DNA of 8,836 nt from assembly GCA_012797505.1 (NCBI GenBank), contig JAAZOZ010000227.1, forward strand, positions 1-8,836, in the 5' to 3' direction. The stretch comes from Smithella sp. (lineage in GTDB: Bacteria > Desulfobacterota > Syntrophia > Syntrophales > Smithellaceae). The notes beneath the pieces were generated by a model. That model was not told the origin of the DNA. It did no database searches and saw nothing but the letters and a program-made list of their open reading frames with translations. A program made the translations under genes and the position numbers. Of this stretch, positions 1 to 6,415 are shown in pieces. Every line of letters begins with the position of its first letter. Position 1 is the first letter of the stretch.

Positions 1-183
1 AACTCGCCTTCGGCTCAAACAGTTGTCATTGCTGATCTTTCGCTTCGCCAAGATTGTATTACAAAACGCTCTCAATGGCCTCTCAAAGTGATATCTGGGC
101 AACAAGCAACAGTTCCGTGGCGCGGGCTTTGCCTGCGTTTGTAAGCGTTTCCCGGGAATGTCGGCATTCCGTTCCCTGTGTGA
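1..183. other. Left-edge region without a recognisable gene
   Basis: This stretch follows the stop codon of the Cache protein gene and runs to the window edge. The reading frame continuing from that stop stays open for all 61 codons, but its translation is rich in Cys and Arg, lacks any start or ribosome binding site, and does not resemble a folded protein. The region holds several short inverted repeats: a 6-bp stem at 155-170, and an imperfect GC-rich stem with a TTT loop at about 122-138. No T-run follows either stem on the minus strand, so neither is a clear terminator for the upstream operon. It may be part of a dispersed intergenic repeat. Confidence 0.4.
155..170. repeat. 6-bp perfect hairpin with 4-nt loop
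   Basis: GGAATG, a TCGG loop, then CATTCC give a perfect stem, 13 bases beyond the stop codon of the Cache gene. It could protect the 3' end of the minus-strand transcript. It lacks a downstream T-run in either direction, so I do not call it an intrinsic terminator. Confidence 0.4.
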
Positions 184-711
184 CTACGGAACGTAGGCGC
201 CTGCGCCGATAAAATAGTTTGTGCCGGCAATGGCTTCCACATAAGTCAGTTTTTTGAATTCACCTGTCCCACCCGGCCTTGGCCAGTAATGTTCAAAAAA
301 ACCGCCGCCTTTTTTCGCGGTGGCGATTGCCATGCGCACATCATAGAAGCCTCTGGCATCGCGGTGATCGATCAGATTCTTCCCCTCCAGATCAGGCATG
401 CCGCCGTGCCCGATCACCACGCCATCCAGTGTATAGACGTAGATATATCCGCTGTCGTCCGGGAAAAAACGAACCGCTTTGACAAACGTTCGGATCAGGT
501 CTTTCTTTCCGGTTTCATCGGCGGCACTTTTGAGCAATTCACCGAGCGATAGCCCTGAGGCATGAATCACCGTATGCAGGATTTCTTCCGTACAGGCGCT
601 GTTCTGCTCGGCCGCAAATCCATGATTTCCGGCTAAAAACAATAAGACGACAGGAATCAGCAGAAAAACTTTTTTAAACGGTTTCCCGGCAAATGGACAT
701 GCGAAGATCAT
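184..711 (-). CDS. Exported single Cache-domain protein
   Basis: The 175-residue product is probably a periplasmic small-ligand-binding protein. Residues 1-33 look like a Sec signal peptide: a basic Lys13-Lys14, a hydrophobic core (about 15-27) and a likely cleavage after Gly-Phe-Ala33. No lipobox is present. Residues about 70-174 match the single Cache (sCache_2-like) pattern: a Tyr-rich strand (YIYVYTLDG, 89-97), then GKNLIDHRDARG (110-121), the KKGGGFFEHYWPRPG segment, and a closing FIGAGAYV. In this family the domain normally feeds a chemoreceptor, kinase or cyclase. Here there is no transmembrane helix after it and no output domain, so it must work with a partner or as a free binding protein. 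AGGAGG at 720-725, 8 nt before the ATG, fixes the start. It lies 31 bases after the cyclase-family gene and is probably last in that operon. The family call is fairly safe; the ligand is unknown. Confidence 0.85.
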   Translation of the reverse strand: MIFACPFAGKPFKKVFLLIPVVLLFLAGNHGFAAEQNSACTEEILHTVIHASGLSLGELLKSAADETGKKDLIRTFVKAVRFFPDDSGYIYVYTLDGVVIGHGGMPDLEGKNLIDHRDARGFYDVRMAIATAKKGGGFFEHYWPRPGGTGEFKKLTYVEAIAGTNYFIGAGAYVP

Positions 712-742
712 GGCTCTTACCTCCTCCCGACATCAATATCCC

Positions 743-1513
743 TTATAAAATCTCCGCTACCGCCCTGATCCAGCCCGCGCTCGCCCCCTTGATTTTTACC
801 GGGAAGCAGTAAAACCTGAAACCGGTTGACGGAAGCCTGTCCAGATTTGTCAGCTTTTCAATCTGAAAATAGCCCTTTTCGATGCCGGCAAAATGCCCCT
901 CCCAAATGAGAGACGCGTCTTTGGTCTGTGCAAACTCTTTGGCCTGAAAAGGCAGAGGCCTGTCCCAGCTCCAGCCGTCCGTCCCGACCACATGGACACC
1001 CTGATCCAGAATCCAGAGCGTTGCCGCCCGGCTGAATCCGCAGCCCTTCACAAGGTACTCGGCAGTCCCCCAGTAAGGCGCTGCGCCGCTTTGCGCCAGA
1101 AAGACATCTCCCGGCTTAAGTGCATACCCTATTTCACTGAGTTTGGATTGAACATCTTCAACGGTGATGTTATAGCCGTCGGGAAAGGCCGAAAAGTCGA
1201 GCTTCACGCCGCTGCCCACTCCCCATTCCAGAGGAAACCGGTCGATGGTCAGGGCCGGTTTGCCTCCGTCCTGTGTGGGATGATAATGCCAGGGCGCGTC
1301 CATGTGCGTGCCCGCGTGCGTGGAAACCTCCATGACCTCGAGCGCCCATCCCTGTCCCTGCGGCAGGTCGGAAGCCGTCAGTCCGGGATAGAAGGCCTTC
1401 ATGCTCTCGGCCCCCAACGCATGATCCACGTACATGATTTTGGGGATCATCATCGGCGGATCACTGGGCAACCCGCTCTCAATGGCCACGGAAAGGTCAA
1501 TGAACCGGCTCAT
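743..1513 (-). CDS. Cyclase-family metal-dependent hydrolase (kynurenine formamidase/isatin hydrolase-like)
   Basis: The 256-residue protein carries the family signature at residues 66-78, HAGTHMDAPWHYH. His66, His70 and Asp72 are the expected metal ligands and His76 the conserved nearby His. A second conserved block, GTDGWSWDRPLPF, lies around residues 177-190, and the C-terminal segment CFPVKIKGASAGW is also typical. Characterised relatives hydrolyse amide bonds in N-formylkynurenine, isatin or related cyclic amides with Mn or Zn. The sequence does not identify the substrate, and no tryptophan-pathway gene is nearby. Length is normal for the superfamily. The start is supported by AGGAG 8 nt before the ATG. 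It follows the MBL-fold hydrolase gene by 60 bases on the same strand and precedes the Cache gene by 31, so all three may be cotranscribed. No signal peptide is seen, so it is probably cytoplasmic. Confidence 0.85.
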   Translation of the reverse strand: MSRFIDLSVAIESGLPSDPPMMIPKIMYVDHALGAESMKAFYPGLTASDLPQGQGWALEVMEVSTHAGTHMDAPWHYHPTQDGGKPALTIDRFPLEWGVGSGVKLDFSAFPDGYNITVEDVQSKLSEIGYALKPGDVFLAQSGAAPYWGTAEYLVKGCGFSRAATLWILDQGVHVVGTDGWSWDRPLPFQAKEFAQTKDASLIWEGHFAGIEKGYFQIEKLTNLDRLPSTGFRFYCFPVKIKGASAGWIRAVAEIL

Positions 1514-1522
1514 ATCAGCAAC

Positions 1523-1539
1523 TCCTTTCTTGTAAAGGA
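1523..1539 (-). promoter_or_regulatory. Hairpin enclosing the ribosome binding site of the cyclase-family gene
   Basis: On the minus strand TCCTTT, a 5-nt loop (ACAAG) and AAAGGA form a perfect 6-bp stem. The 3' arm contains most of the AGGAG Shine-Dalgarno sequence (minus strand, plus-strand positions 1522-1526). If it folds in the mRNA it would limit access to the ribosome binding site. It is short and AT-containing, so it may be only marginally stable. Confidence 0.35.
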
Positions 1540-1573
1540 TAACGCACGATTACGGCGGCAGGAAAAGGAAAAG

Positions 1574-2479
1574 TTATAGTCCGCTCAGCCCGGCAATGTG
1601 TCTCACCTGTGCGTTCAGATTCGTCACGTAGGAAATTTTCTCCTGAAAAATGCCGCCTTTGACGTCGTACTCGGCATGGGCCATTTCCTCCGTGGCCCTC
1701 TGTGCGTTGCCGCCCGCTGACGACAGATAATTCTCAATCAATTCGCGGTAATGGTAGGTTGCCGCCAGGGAACGCCGTAGAAAATCCTCCGCATCTTTGC
1801 CGCTCACCACCCAGCCGTGCCCCAGACAGATGATTTCCGGCCGAAGGGATATCATCCACTGAAGCGAATCGATGTAGTCCTGATAGGAGGAAAGGAATTC
1901 AACCTGTATTTCACTGCCTGTTCTCCCCTGCAGCACCCCCGCCGACTCGCCCGGAAACAGGGCTTGAATTTCCGGAAAATAAAAAGACAGGGAATCCTTT
2001 GTGTGGCCGGGAGTTTCATGGACGCAGCAGGTCAGCCCTCCCAGATCAAACCGGTCACCCTGCTTCAGCGCAATGTCGATGTCAAAGGGGCGCAGCGTCA
2101 GATCAACGCCTGCGGCGTTGTATTTCAGGAGGTCAACATGATTTGCGCTGAGACCGTTCATCAGCCCAAGCACGGACGGCTTTTGCATCAGGTTCGCCAG
2201 CCTTTCATGCGCCCCGATTTGCAGGCCCGGAAAGTGTTCCTTCAGATAGCCGGCGGCGCCGATGTGATCATAATGGGAATGCGTCAAAAAGAGATCGTGC
2301 AGTGGTTGGTCATCGCCGAGGATTTCCCGGATGTCGTTGCGGTAGCGGGGCCCCAGAAGATTCACCCCCGCGTCTATCACCAGGTTCTTTTCCGCCCCCC
2401 GCACCAGGTAAATGGGATACCAGGCATTCGGAATGGCGGTGATCCGTTCATGGATTTGACCTTTGGCCTGCCGTCTCAT
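1574..2479 (-). CDS. MBL-fold metallo-hydrolase
   Basis: With the start used here the protein has 301 residues and a metallo-beta-lactamase fold. The metal motif HSHYDH is at residues 67-72, with Asp71 and His72. The third-strand ligand is His159 (TPGHT) and the last is His221 (LGHG). The usual bridging Asp appears as Glu178 (LFPGES). The C-terminal 80 residues are helical and may form a substrate-capping region. The family includes thioesterases, lactonases, glyoxalases and phosphodiesterases, and the substrate cannot be told here. The start is uncertain. The frame is open to an ATG at 2569, but that would overlap the diguanylate cyclase gene by 53 bases and adds residues before the first fold strand. 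The ATG at 2479 is close to the fold start and overlaps the stop of a 14-codon frame, but has no clear Shine-Dalgarno. It is probably translated by coupling to the upstream gene. Confidence 0.8.
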   Translation of the reverse strand: MRRQAKGQIHERITAIPNAWYPIYLVRGAEKNLVIDAGVNLLGPRYRNDIREILGDDQPLHDLFLTHSHYDHIGAAGYLKEHFPGLQIGAHERLANLMQKPSVLGLMNGLSANHVDLLKYNAAGVDLTLRPFDIDIALKQGDRFDLGGLTCCVHETPGHTKDSLSFYFPEIQALFPGESAGVLQGRTGSEIQVEFLSSYQDYIDSLQWMISLRPEIICLGHGWVVSGKDAEDFLRRSLAATYHYRELIENYLSSAGGNAQRATEEMAHAEYDVKGGIFQEKISYVTNLNAQVRHIAGLSGL

Positions 2480-2520
2480 AAAGAATCGCACCGGGCAGAC
2501 GGCAATCTCTGAAACATCAT
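2476..2520 (-). other. Possible 14-codon coupling ORF between the diguanylate cyclase and MBL genes
   Basis: An ATG overlaps the TGA of the diguanylate cyclase gene in an ATGA arrangement. Its frame (MMFQRLPSARCDSL) ends in a TGA that again overlaps, as ATGA, the ATG proposed for the MBL gene. This would let ribosomes pass stepwise from one gene to the next. No ribosome binding site or conservation supports it as a gene in its own right, and the pattern may be chance. Confidence 0.2.
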
Positions 2521-4583
2521 GCGCAATGCAGACCGCCTCCCTCGACTTTGGTCTCGTACATCGCCTCATCCGCGCGGCGCATCAGTCCTTCAATATCGCC
2601 GGAATCATCGGGATAAAGGGCCATGCCGATGCTGACAGCCGCGGTCAATTCCTTTTGGCCGATCGAAATCGGTTTTCGGAAGCCTTCGGCGATCCTCTCT
2701 CCGATCATCTTCACGTCCTCGCGGCCGGAAACATCCGGAAGAATGATGACGAACTCATCCCCGCCGATGCGGGCCACCGTATCCTGCTCCCGCACCGCCT
2801 GTTCCAGGCATCGGGCTACTCCGACCAGAAGTTTGTCTCCGGCATCGTGTCCGTACGTGTCGTTGATATCCTTGAAACGATCGAGATCCAGCATCATGAG
2901 GCCGAACCGCCACTGTTTCCGCTTGGCCTGGGCCAGCACCATGGCGGCGCGGTCGTAAAAAAGAGCGCGGTTGGGAAGGCCCGTCAGAATGTCATGGTAA
3001 GCCATCCACTGAATCGTTTCTTCTCTCTGCTTGCGCTCGGTCACATCCCGGACGATCCCCCGGAAACCGACCGGCTGTCCCGCTTCGTTCTTTTTCAACG
3101 TTACGGAAACCTCGATAAACTGATGTGTCCCGTCCAAACGAACCGTTTCCCATGCCAGGCCTTTCAACGGTTCACCGGTTTCGAAAACCTTATAAAACGC
3201 CTGGTATATTTTAGGCCAGTTCTCCCGCGGTGAAAATTCGCGAAAATTCATGCCGATGATGCCGTCCCGGTCGGTGCCCGTAATCTTCAGACAGGGATCG
3301 CTCACGTCGATCAAATCGCCTTTGAGATTCACCTCAAAATAGCCGTCCTCGATATTCTCGATAATCGTGCGGTAGCGCTCTTCGCTGGCCCGCAACTCCT
3401 CTTCTTTTCTTTTTCGTTCCGTCGTATCCGAGATCGAAGCGATCAAGGCAGGCCGGCCATCATAACGGATAAAGGTCGCCGCGAACTCGCCGATTCTCTT
3501 TTCGCCGGTTTTTGTCAGATATTTGATTTCATAATTTGATACAACTTCTTCCCCGCGCTGGCGGGCCAGCCCCTGTTCCCGGACAAAGTCTCTCATCTCC
3601 GGGGCGATGAGATCCCAGAAGCGAAGATCCTGCAGATCCTCCATCGTGTAGCCGGAAAGATCCGAAAAAGCTTTGTTGATGTAACGAAATTTCTCTCCCT
3701 GAACGACGAAAATCGCCACACCCGTGCTTTCCGTAAGAGCCCGGAACGTTTCCTCACTCTGGCGCAGGTGGTCTTCGATTTCTTTTCTTTGCGTAACATC
3801 GCGCCCGCCCAGGACGGCGCCGGCAATTTTTCCTTCTTCGGTGCGGATGGCGGCGCCGACCACTTCAAGCCAGAAAAAACGGCCGTCCCGATGCCGGACG
3901 CGGATTTCGGTCTTGTTTTCCCCTTCCTTCCCCCCTTTTTTTAAAACGAGCATGGCCCGGTCAAGATCGTCTTCATGGATAAAGGAAATGACCGAATGCC
4001 CGATCAGATCGGCAATATCGTAATCCAGAACCTTTTTGACCGACGGGGAAATGAATTCGATGATCCCCTCCGGATTGACCTGGAGAACCAGGTCTTCCAT
4101 ATTGTCCGTGATCCGGCGGAGCCTCTCTTCGCTTTTCCGGAGGGCTTTCTGCGCCCGGCGCAAATCGGTGACGTCGCTCATCTGGCAGATCGTCCACACT
4201 TTTCCCTCGCTGTTGCGGAAAATGGAGGTTTTCAGTTCCGCGTGGCGGGACTCTCCGTTCTTCATCAGATAGGAAATATCGTATTTGGAGGGCGGGTTCT
4301 CACCCCGCTGACGTTTTTGGTAGCGTTCAACAACAAGAGCCTTGTTTTCTTCGGAAAGAAAATCCATGAAATTGCGTTGCAGATAATCTTCCCTGGAAAA
4401 TCCGCTGACGCGGCAGACCGTTTCATTGACAAAGATAATGCGGAATTGATCGTCAAGAATCAGCATGGCGTCCGGAGAGCTTTCGACGACCGCGCGATAC
4501 ATTTCTTCGCTGACTAGAGGGGCGGCTTCATCCTGCTTGCAGGCTATTCCACGGTTCAATGTTTCCATTGTTCGCCTTGCCAT
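2517..4583 (-). CDS. PAS-PAS-PAS-PAS-GGDEF diguanylate cyclase
   Basis: The 688-residue protein has four PAS-type sensor domains at about residues 28-140, 152-268, 275-390 and 400-516. Each ends in a DVT/DTT-E/Q-R-type PAC linker (for example DVTERKQ near 513). A GGDEF domain follows at about 524-680. The active site is intact: GGDEF at 607-611 and the metal-binding Asp566 in LDLDRFKDIND. The inhibitory I-site RxxD is also present (Arg598-Asp601, five residues before GGDEF), so it should make c-di-GMP from GTP and be product-inhibited. There is no EAL or HD-GYP domain, no signal peptide and no transmembrane helix, so it senses a cytoplasmic cue. No residues clearly marking a haem or flavin site were recognised. 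The start is ambiguous: the first ATG has a poor ribosome site, and the one at 4568 has AAGG six nt upstream. A promoter candidate lies about 90-120 bases upstream. Confidence 0.93.
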   Translation of the reverse strand: MARRTMETLNRGIACKQDEAAPLVSEEMYRAVVESSPDAMLILDDQFRIIFVNETVCRVSGFSREDYLQRNFMDFLSEENKALVVERYQKRQRGENPPSKYDISYLMKNGESRHAELKTSIFRNSEGKVWTICQMSDVTDLRRAQKALRKSEERLRRITDNMEDLVLQVNPEGIIEFISPSVKKVLDYDIADLIGHSVISFIHEDDLDRAMLVLKKGGKEGENKTEIRVRHRDGRFFWLEVVGAAIRTEEGKIAGAVLGGRDVTQRKEIEDHLRQSEETFRALTESTGVAIFVVQGEKFRYINKAFSDLSGYTMEDLQDLRFWDLIAPEMRDFVREQGLARQRGEEVVSNYEIKYLTKTGEKRIGEFAATFIRYDGRPALIASISDTTERKRKEEELRASEERYRTIIENIEDGYFEVNLKGDLIDVSDPCLKITGTDRDGIIGMNFREFSPRENWPKIYQAFYKVFETGEPLKGLAWETVRLDGTHQFIEVSVTLKKNEAGQPVGFRGIVRDVTERKQREETIQWMAYHDILTGLPNRALFYDRAAMVLAQAKRKQWRFGLMMLDLDRFKDINDTYGHDAGDKLLVGVARCLEQAVREQDTVARIGGDEFVIILPDVSGREDVKMIGERIAEGFRKPISIGQKELTAAVSIGMALYPDDSGDIEGLMRRADEAMYETKVEGGGLHCA

Positions 4584-4675
4584 CTACCCAACAGTTGAAT
4601 TCAAAACATACAGGCATGCAAATGCCGGAAAAGCGATTTTATCTTTTCAAGTCGGGAAATTCTACGTGCGTGCTC

Positions 4676-4702
4676 CCTATATAAAATAATCATGGATGTC
4701 AA
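4676..4702 (-). promoter_or_regulatory. Candidate sigma-70 promoter of the diguanylate cyclase gene
   Basis: On the minus strand a perfect TTGACA (4697-4702) is followed after 15 nt by TATAGG (4676-4681) within an AT-rich stretch. The spacer is shorter than the optimal 17 nt and the -10 matches consensus at four of six positions. It would leave a leader of about 85 nt before the ATG at 4583, containing a small GGCAT/ATGCC hairpin at 4613-4626. Confidence 0.45.
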
Positions 4703-4734
4703 GGCAAAATATGCGCAAACGACCCCGCCCCGCG

Positions 4735-4774
4735 AAAACGGCCCGAAACTCCACATCTGACAAGCGTCCGTTTT
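4735..4774. repeat. 7-bp inverted repeat between the ligase and cyclase genes
   Basis: AAAACGG (4735-4741) and CCGTTTT (4768-4774) are perfect inverted arms 26 nt apart, 30 bases beyond the stop of the acyl-CoA ligase gene. The minus-strand copy ends in TTTT followed by CGCG. It could be a weak terminator for the ligase transcript, but the loop is large and the stem AT-rich. Confidence 0.3.
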
Positions 4775-4804
4775 TATTGAAGATTCAAAAGAAAGATCTC
4801 TCGG

Positions 4805-6397
4805 TTACTTTTTCGTCATTTCTGCGATTTCCTCTTTCAGGGCCATCTTGTTCACTTTGCCGCTCGCCAGGAGGGGCAGCATCGGCCGGATAAAGAACTT
4901 TTTCGGAACCTTGAAGTTGGCCAGGGAGTTTTTGCACAATTCGCGCAGATCCTCTTCCGTGACGTTTTGCCCCGGCGTCGGCATGACAAAGGCCCATCCG
5001 ATTTCCTGATAGATGTCATCCGGAACGCCGATTACGGCGGCAAAAAGGACAGCGGCATGGGATTCGATCACCTCTTCCACTTCGCGCGGATAGACATTTT
5101 CGCCGCCGCTCTTGAACATTTCGGAAAGCCTTCCGGTAATGTGAATGTATCCTCTGTCATCCTGGAACGCCAGATCCGACGTGTAATACCAGCCCTCCCG
5201 GTCCACGACCCGCGCCGTCTCTTCGGGCCGGCCATAGTATCCCTTCATCAGAAAAGGCCCGCGTACGGCAATTTCACCGACCTCGCCCGCGGGAAGCGCC
5301 CGGCGCTGCCCGTCAACAATCTTCAGTTCAAAAGGCTTCGCGATTTTACCCGCCGTTTTGAGCAGCGTTTCCACGTCGTCATCCTTTTCCGTATAGGTAA
5401 TGAAGCCGCACACTTCCGTGCTTCCGTAGCCGGTAATGAGCTTCGCCCCCGTCTTTTGACAGATCGGTCCGAGCAGATCGATCATGACTTTGGGCGCGGC
5501 CGCACCCGCCCACACAAAGGCCCGGACATGGCTGAAATCGCATGTCCAGAATTCCGGCTGCTTGAATTCCAGCAGAAACATCACCGGCACCTGCCCGATG
5601 TGGGTGATTTTCTCCTGCTCGATGACTTTCAGCGTCTGGGCCGGATCAAACTTGTCCATGCAAACGATGCAGCCGCCGGACATGATGGCCCCGAATCCGA
5701 TTTCGACATCCGCCGCCACATGGTTGATGGGAAAGTGGAGAAGCCCCCGCGAGGTTTCATCAAAATAGAATTTTCCGACTTCCACCTTGATGTTTTCCAC
5801 AATGCCGCGATGGGTATGGACAACCCCTTTGGGTTTGCCGGTGGAGCCAGACGTGTACAAGAGCAGGGCATCGTCCGTTTCCCGGACTTCCGCCGCTCTT
5901 TGCGCAAGCGCGTCCGCCAGGTGTCTCCGGTCTTTTCCAACGAAGGCCGCAAAATTTTCGGCGCCTTCAAAGGGTTCTCCGATCACCAGGACATTTTGCA
6001 GGAAAGGACATTCTCTTTTAAGCGCGCTGACCGTCCCGGCAAGATCGGCGCCCATGTATTCGCGCAGGGTTATGAGCACTTTGGGGCGGCAGTCGTTGAG
6101 CTGATAGCGGAGTTCCTCCAGGGTATATTTCGGGGAAAGCCCCAGCCAGATCGCGCCGACTTTTCCCGCAGCCATGTAGGTCGTGAGAAATTCATTGCGC
6201 GCCATGGACAAAAGCGCAATCCGATCGCCTTTTTTTATCCCCATTTCCAGATAGGCAAGGGCAACCGCATTCATCTGAGCCGCGAATTCGCTCCAGTTCA
6301 AGCGCTCATCGCCAAAAACCAGCGCATCGCCCTGGGGTGTCTCATTGGCCCATTTTTCAACATAGTGCCATGTTTGATTCAGCTTTTTCCAGGTCAT
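4805..6397 (-). CDS. AMP-forming acyl-CoA ligase (class I adenylate-forming enzyme)
   Basis: The 530-residue enzyme should activate a carboxylic acid with ATP to an acyl-adenylate and transfer it to CoA in the cytoplasm. Motifs in order: the P-loop-like YTSGSTGKPKG (181-191), the adenine/substrate-binding GYGSTEVCG (323-331), TSD with Asp408, the hinge GRLSEMFKSGGENVYPREVE (422-441, with Glu in place of the usual hinge Asp), and the catalytic C-terminal Lys514 in ASGKVNK. Length is normal for fatty or aromatic acyl-CoA ligases, and the acid is not predictable by eye. An in-frame ATG five codons earlier (6412) exists, but GGAGG at 6405-6409 falls between it and the ATG at 6397 with 7-nt spacing, so the later start is chosen. 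It sits 18 bases after the MaoC-like gene and is surely cotranscribed, consistent with a shared acyl-CoA pathway. Confidence 0.92.
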   Translation of the reverse strand: MTWKKLNQTWHYVEKWANETPQGDALVFGDERLNWSEFAAQMNAVALAYLEMGIKKGDRIALLSMARNEFLTTYMAAGKVGAIWLGLSPKYTLEELRYQLNDCRPKVLITLREYMGADLAGTVSALKRECPFLQNVLVIGEPFEGAENFAAFVGKDRRHLADALAQRAAEVRETDDALLLYTSGSTGKPKGVVHTHRGIVENIKVEVGKFYFDETSRGLLHFPINHVAADVEIGFGAIMSGGCIVCMDKFDPAQTLKVIEQEKITHIGQVPVMFLLEFKQPEFWTCDFSHVRAFVWAGAAAPKVMIDLLGPICQKTGAKLITGYGSTEVCGFITYTEKDDDVETLLKTAGKIAKPFELKIVDGQRRALPAGEVGEIAVRGPFLMKGYYGRPEETARVVDREGWYYTSDLAFQDDRGYIHITGRLSEMFKSGGENVYPREVEEVIESHAAVLFAAVIGVPDDIYQEIGWAFVMPTPGQNVTEEDLRELCKNSLANFKVPKKFFIRPMLPLLASGKVNKMALKEEIAEMTKK

Positions 6398-6404
6398 GAT
6401 GCTT

Positions 6405-6409
6405 CCTCC
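6405..6409 (-). promoter_or_regulatory. Ribosome binding site fixing the acyl-CoA ligase start
   Basis: GGAGG on the minus strand lies 7 nt before the ATG at 6397 and inside the coding frame that would start at 6412. It therefore decides for the shorter protein, MTWKKLNQTW at the N-terminus. Confidence 0.8.
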
Positions 6410-6415
6410 CATATT

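Noticed and set aside
1..186. Possible TAG read-through (for example pyrrolysine) extending the Cache protein by 61 or more codons
   Set aside because: The Cache domain is complete before the TAG, and the downstream translation is Cys/Arg-rich and unlike a protein. An open run of this length in one frame is not rare.
4584..4670. c-di-GMP (GEMM) riboswitch in the leader of the diguanylate cyclase gene
   Set aside because: A CACGCAC string is present, but the conserved GGGCAAACC-like core and the paired GACGCAAAGCC segment are not.
6398..6412. Acyl-CoA ligase start at 6412 (MGGSIMTW...)
   Set aside because: The GGAGG ribosome binding site would lie inside this frame, correctly spaced for the ATG at 6397 instead.
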